Of a stretch of DNA of 35,007 nucleotides, positions 33,418 through 35,007 are shown in pieces. Position numbers and translations under genes: made by a program. The stretch comes from an uncultured Nitratifractor sp. GTDB taxonomy: Bacteria; Campylobacterota; Campylobacteria; Campylobacterales; Sulfurovaceae. The DNA is taken from the NCBI GenBank assembly GCA_947311565.1, contig CAMZLH010000010.1:1-35007 (forward strand), read 5' to 3'. The notes below the pieces were generated by a model, which worked only from the letters and a program-made list of their open reading frames with translations, was not told the origin of the DNA and did no database searches. Position 1 is the stretch's first letter. Each line of letters starts with the position of its first letter.

Positions 33418-34446
33418 TTATAGCTCTATAGTTTTTCCTACTTTTAATCCAAATCCGCTTAGACCTACAAACTCTGTATCTTTATGAGAAGTAATTAAGT
33501 TTATCTCTTCTATATTTAAAGATTTTAGTATTTGTGCACCTACGCCATACTCTTTTGCTTGTTCGTGAGATATTATCTTGGTATCTAAGAATATTAATAC
33601 TCCACCATTTTGTTTTAGGTACTCTATAGATTTAGTTAAATTTTTGTAGCACTTTTGACTTAAAAGTAGTGTAACATCTAACCCTATATTATGAAATTTT
33701 ACATTTTCGATCTTATTAGTATTATAAAACTTTATAACAGTATGCTCTCTATTTAGATGATCTTTAAAAATAATTTTCTCTACATCGACATCAAAAAAAT
33801 TAATTCTTTCCTTATATATCTCTTTAATTAGTTGCTCTTTGGCTAAACGATACTCAACAATATCAGATATATAGACAATCTTTAAATTATGATTATCTTT
33901 AAACTCTTGTAGGTCATCATATCTTGCCATTGTCCCATCATCTTTAATTATTTCACAAATAACAGCTGCTGGTGCTAGCCCTGCAAGTTTACAAAGGTCT
34001 ATAGAGCCTTCTGTATGCCCTGTACGAACTAAAACGCCACCATCTTTAGCTATTAGTGGAAATATATGCCCAGGTCTAACGAAATCATTTACTTTTGCAA
34101 GTGGTGAAGCTAGTTTGATTATACAATCATCTCTCTCTATAGCTGATATACCAGTTGTAGCATTAGCAGAGTCTATAGATACTGTAAAAGCAGTTTCATG
34201 ATTAGAGTCATTGCTATTTACCATAGGAATCAACTCTAATATAGTTGCAATCTCTTTAGATACAGGTGTACATATTAAACCTCTAGCCTCTTTAGCCATA
34301 AAATTAACCATTTCAGGAGTAGATAGAGTGGCGGCATATACTAAATCACCTTCATTTTCTCTATCTTCATCATCCATCATAATTACCATCTTGCCTCTTT
34401 TAATATCTTTTATAGCCTCTTCGACTCTTTTTATTGCTTCTGACAT
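33418..34446 (-). CDS. ribB: 3,4-dihydroxy-2-butanone-4-phosphate synthase with degenerate GTP cyclohydrolase II domain
   Basis: Makes the four-carbon precursor of riboflavin from ribulose 5-phosphate. The RibB domain (about 1-200) is complete, with DDEDRENEGDLVYAA and RPGHIFPLIAKDGGVLVRTGHTEGS. The remaining 140 residues align with the RibA half of RibBA, keeping EYGVGAQILKSLNI. They lack the zinc cysteine motif (normally GxRCDCGxQL) and the GTP-binding signature, so no cyclohydrolase activity is expected. A RibBA protein with inactive second half is, as I recall, known from Helicobacter and Campylobacter. A real ribA should be elsewhere. It stands alone, divergent from the tRNA genes. Confidence 0.93.
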   Translation of the reverse strand: MSEAIKRVEEAIKDIKRGKMVIMMDDEDRENEGDLVYAATLSTPEMVNFMAKEARGLICTPVSKEIATILELIPMVNSNDSNHETAFTVSIDSANATTGISAIERDDCIIKLASPLAKVNDFVRPGHIFPLIAKDGGVLVRTGHTEGSIDLCKLAGLAPAAVICEIIKDDGTMARYDDLQEFKDNHNLKIVYISDIVEYRLAKEQLIKEIYKERINFFDVDVEKIIFKDHLNREHTVIKFYNTNKIENVKFHNIGLDVTLLLSQKCYKNLTKSIEYLKQNGGVLIFLDTKIISHEQAKEYGVGAQILKSLNIEEINLITSHKDTEFVGLSGFGLKVGKTIEL

Positions 34447-34480
34447 TATAAACCTTTATGACCATTAATTGGAATATAAT

Positions 34481-34486
34481 ATTATA
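34481..34486 (-). promoter_or_regulatory. Extended -10 box of ribB(A)
   Basis: On the minus strand TTTTGGTATAAT contains TATAAT with TGG directly before it, 35 bases before the ATG at 34446. No FMN riboswitch is seen: the leader is only about 28 bases. Confidence 0.55.
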
Positions 34487-34555
34487 CCAAAATAATATTA
34501 TTTTAAATATAAATAAGAATAAAATAAAAAAATTTAATTTTTTTTTCAAAAACTA

Positions 34556-34584
34556 TTGACATTAAAGATAAAAAGTGCTATTAT
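34556..34584 (+). promoter_or_regulatory. Strong sigma-70 promoter of the tRNA-Gln / tRNA-fMet unit
   Basis: A consensus -35 TTGACA (34556-34561), a 17-base spacer, and -10 TATTAT (34579-34584). It is the only promoter in the window I found with both boxes near consensus, as expected for stable RNA. The transcript would start near 34591, about 24 bases before tRNA-Gln, with a small hairpin (AAGCA/TGCTT) in the leader. Confidence 0.8.
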
Positions 34585-34614
34585 TCCAATCACAAAGCAA
34601 ACGTGCTTGAAAGT

Positions 34615-34689
34615 TGGGGTATCGCCAAGCGGTAAGGCATTGGTTTTTGGTATCAACATTCGGGGGTTCGAATCCCTCTACCCCATCCA
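34615..34689 (+). tRNA. tRNA-Gln (anticodon TTG)
   Basis: Full cloverleaf: acceptor TGGGGTA/TACCCCA, D arm GCC/GGC, anticodon stem TTGGT/ATCAA with one G-U and loop TTTTGGT giving anticodon TTG, and T arm GGGGG-TTCGAAT-CCCTC. CCA is encoded (34687-34689). The discriminator base is T (34686), where most bacterial tRNA-Gln have G. In Campylobacterota this tRNA is charged first with Glu by a GluRS and then amidated by GatCAB. Confidence 0.97.
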
Positions 34690-34710
34690 TTTTAGAGATT
34701 TTCTCTAAAA
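34690..34710 (+). other. Spacer hairpin between the two tRNAs
   Basis: TTTTAGAG (34690-34697) pairs perfectly with CTCTAAAA (34703-34710) around a 5-base loop, directly after the CCA end of tRNA-Gln. It is likely a processing or folding spacer in the two-tRNA precursor. Confidence 0.55.
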
Positions 34711-34720
34711 CTTATTCTAT

Positions 34721-34797
<77 letters not shown>

Positions 34798-34902
34798 ATC
34801 AAAATATTATTTTTTTAAATAGTTTAACTTCTAGTAAGCTTAATTTATTTTTTATGCTTCTAATATACTCTCTTTTATATCTATGTGGGTTAAAGTTTTA
34901 TA

Positions 34903-34911
34903 TGCTATACT
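34903..34911 (+). promoter_or_regulatory. Extended -10 box and leader of a gene beyond the window
   Basis: TGC followed by TATACT at 34906-34911 is an extended -10, giving a start near 34918. A leader of about 90 bases follows, with an inverted repeat AGTCTCTA (34934-34941) / TAGAGATT (34057 is not meant; arm at 34957-34964), and AAGGA (34992-34996) close to the window edge, fitting an SD. The remaining sequence from 34798 is AT rich without a gene I can support. Confidence 0.45.
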
Positions 34912-35007
34912 ATTGAAGAATTTTAGGAAAAATAGTCTCTAAAGTTTACTAGACCCTAGAGATTTATCTACTAATTATAGTAAATACTTTTAAGGATAAA
35001 AAATACA

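Overview
The window is AT-rich chromosomal DNA (about 30% G+C by eye) from a member of the Campylobacterota (former Epsilonproteobacteria). The grounds are protein resemblance and gene order. The run fabZ-lpxA-clpX-mreB-mreC, the run pyrD / M16 peptidase / dapA / short-chain reductase, and the run slt / yggT / gltX all match arrangements I recall from Campylobacter and its relatives. NhaD, superoxide reductase and a haem-binding c-type protein suit a marine or microaerobic free-living member. I cannot name the genus. No phage, insertion sequence, CRISPR array or defence island was seen; this is mostly core genome.

Layout. 1-6002 (minus): one tightly packed unit, recO-cysS-pyrD-M16 peptidase-dapA-fabL-like, with three junctions of zero intergenic bases. 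6104-9655 (plus): inositol-phosphatase family gene-accD-thiE, then nhaD behind a perfect inverted repeat that covers its ribosome binding site. 9667-13489 (minus): slt, yggT, a degenerate glutamyl-tRNA synthetase homologue, a 58-residue lipoprotein and ppa. 13685-15930 (plus): an orphan lipoprotein and a YbiT-type ABC-F protein. 15953-21088 (minus): rsmH, an FtsL-like protein, an RND transporter and a family 4 uracil-DNA glycosylase. 21281-22383 (plus): DUF2892 membrane protein, haem-binding protein and superoxide reductase. 22463-29900 (minus): rseP-yggS-queH, then fabZ-lpxA-clpX-mreB-mreC. 30003-31040 (plus): an unrecognised two-helix membrane protein. 31081-34446 (minus): DUF1456 protein, DUF302 lipoprotein, ychF and ribBA. 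34556-34797 (plus): a promoter with tRNA-Gln and initiator tRNA-fMet. The last 200 bases look like the leader of a gene starting just beyond the window.

How the genes work together. Envelope growth and lipid synthesis dominate: FabZ, FabL-like, AccD, LpxA, MreB/C, Slt, RseP, DapA (lysine and diaminopimelate) and the FtsL-like protein. Translation-related genes are CysS, the GluRS-like protein, ABC-F, YchF, RsmH, QueH and two tRNAs. Superoxide reductase and the haem protein deal with oxygen or redox stress.

No large unknown system is evident. The most unusual items are (i) the GluRS-like protein, which has lost both class I signature motifs but keeps an intact reading frame; (ii) two genes (superoxide reductase and nhaD) whose Shine-Dalgarno sequence is one arm of a perfect 12-13 bp inverted repeat, with a candidate -10 box in the other arm or the loop; and (iii) the unrecognised 345-residue membrane protein.
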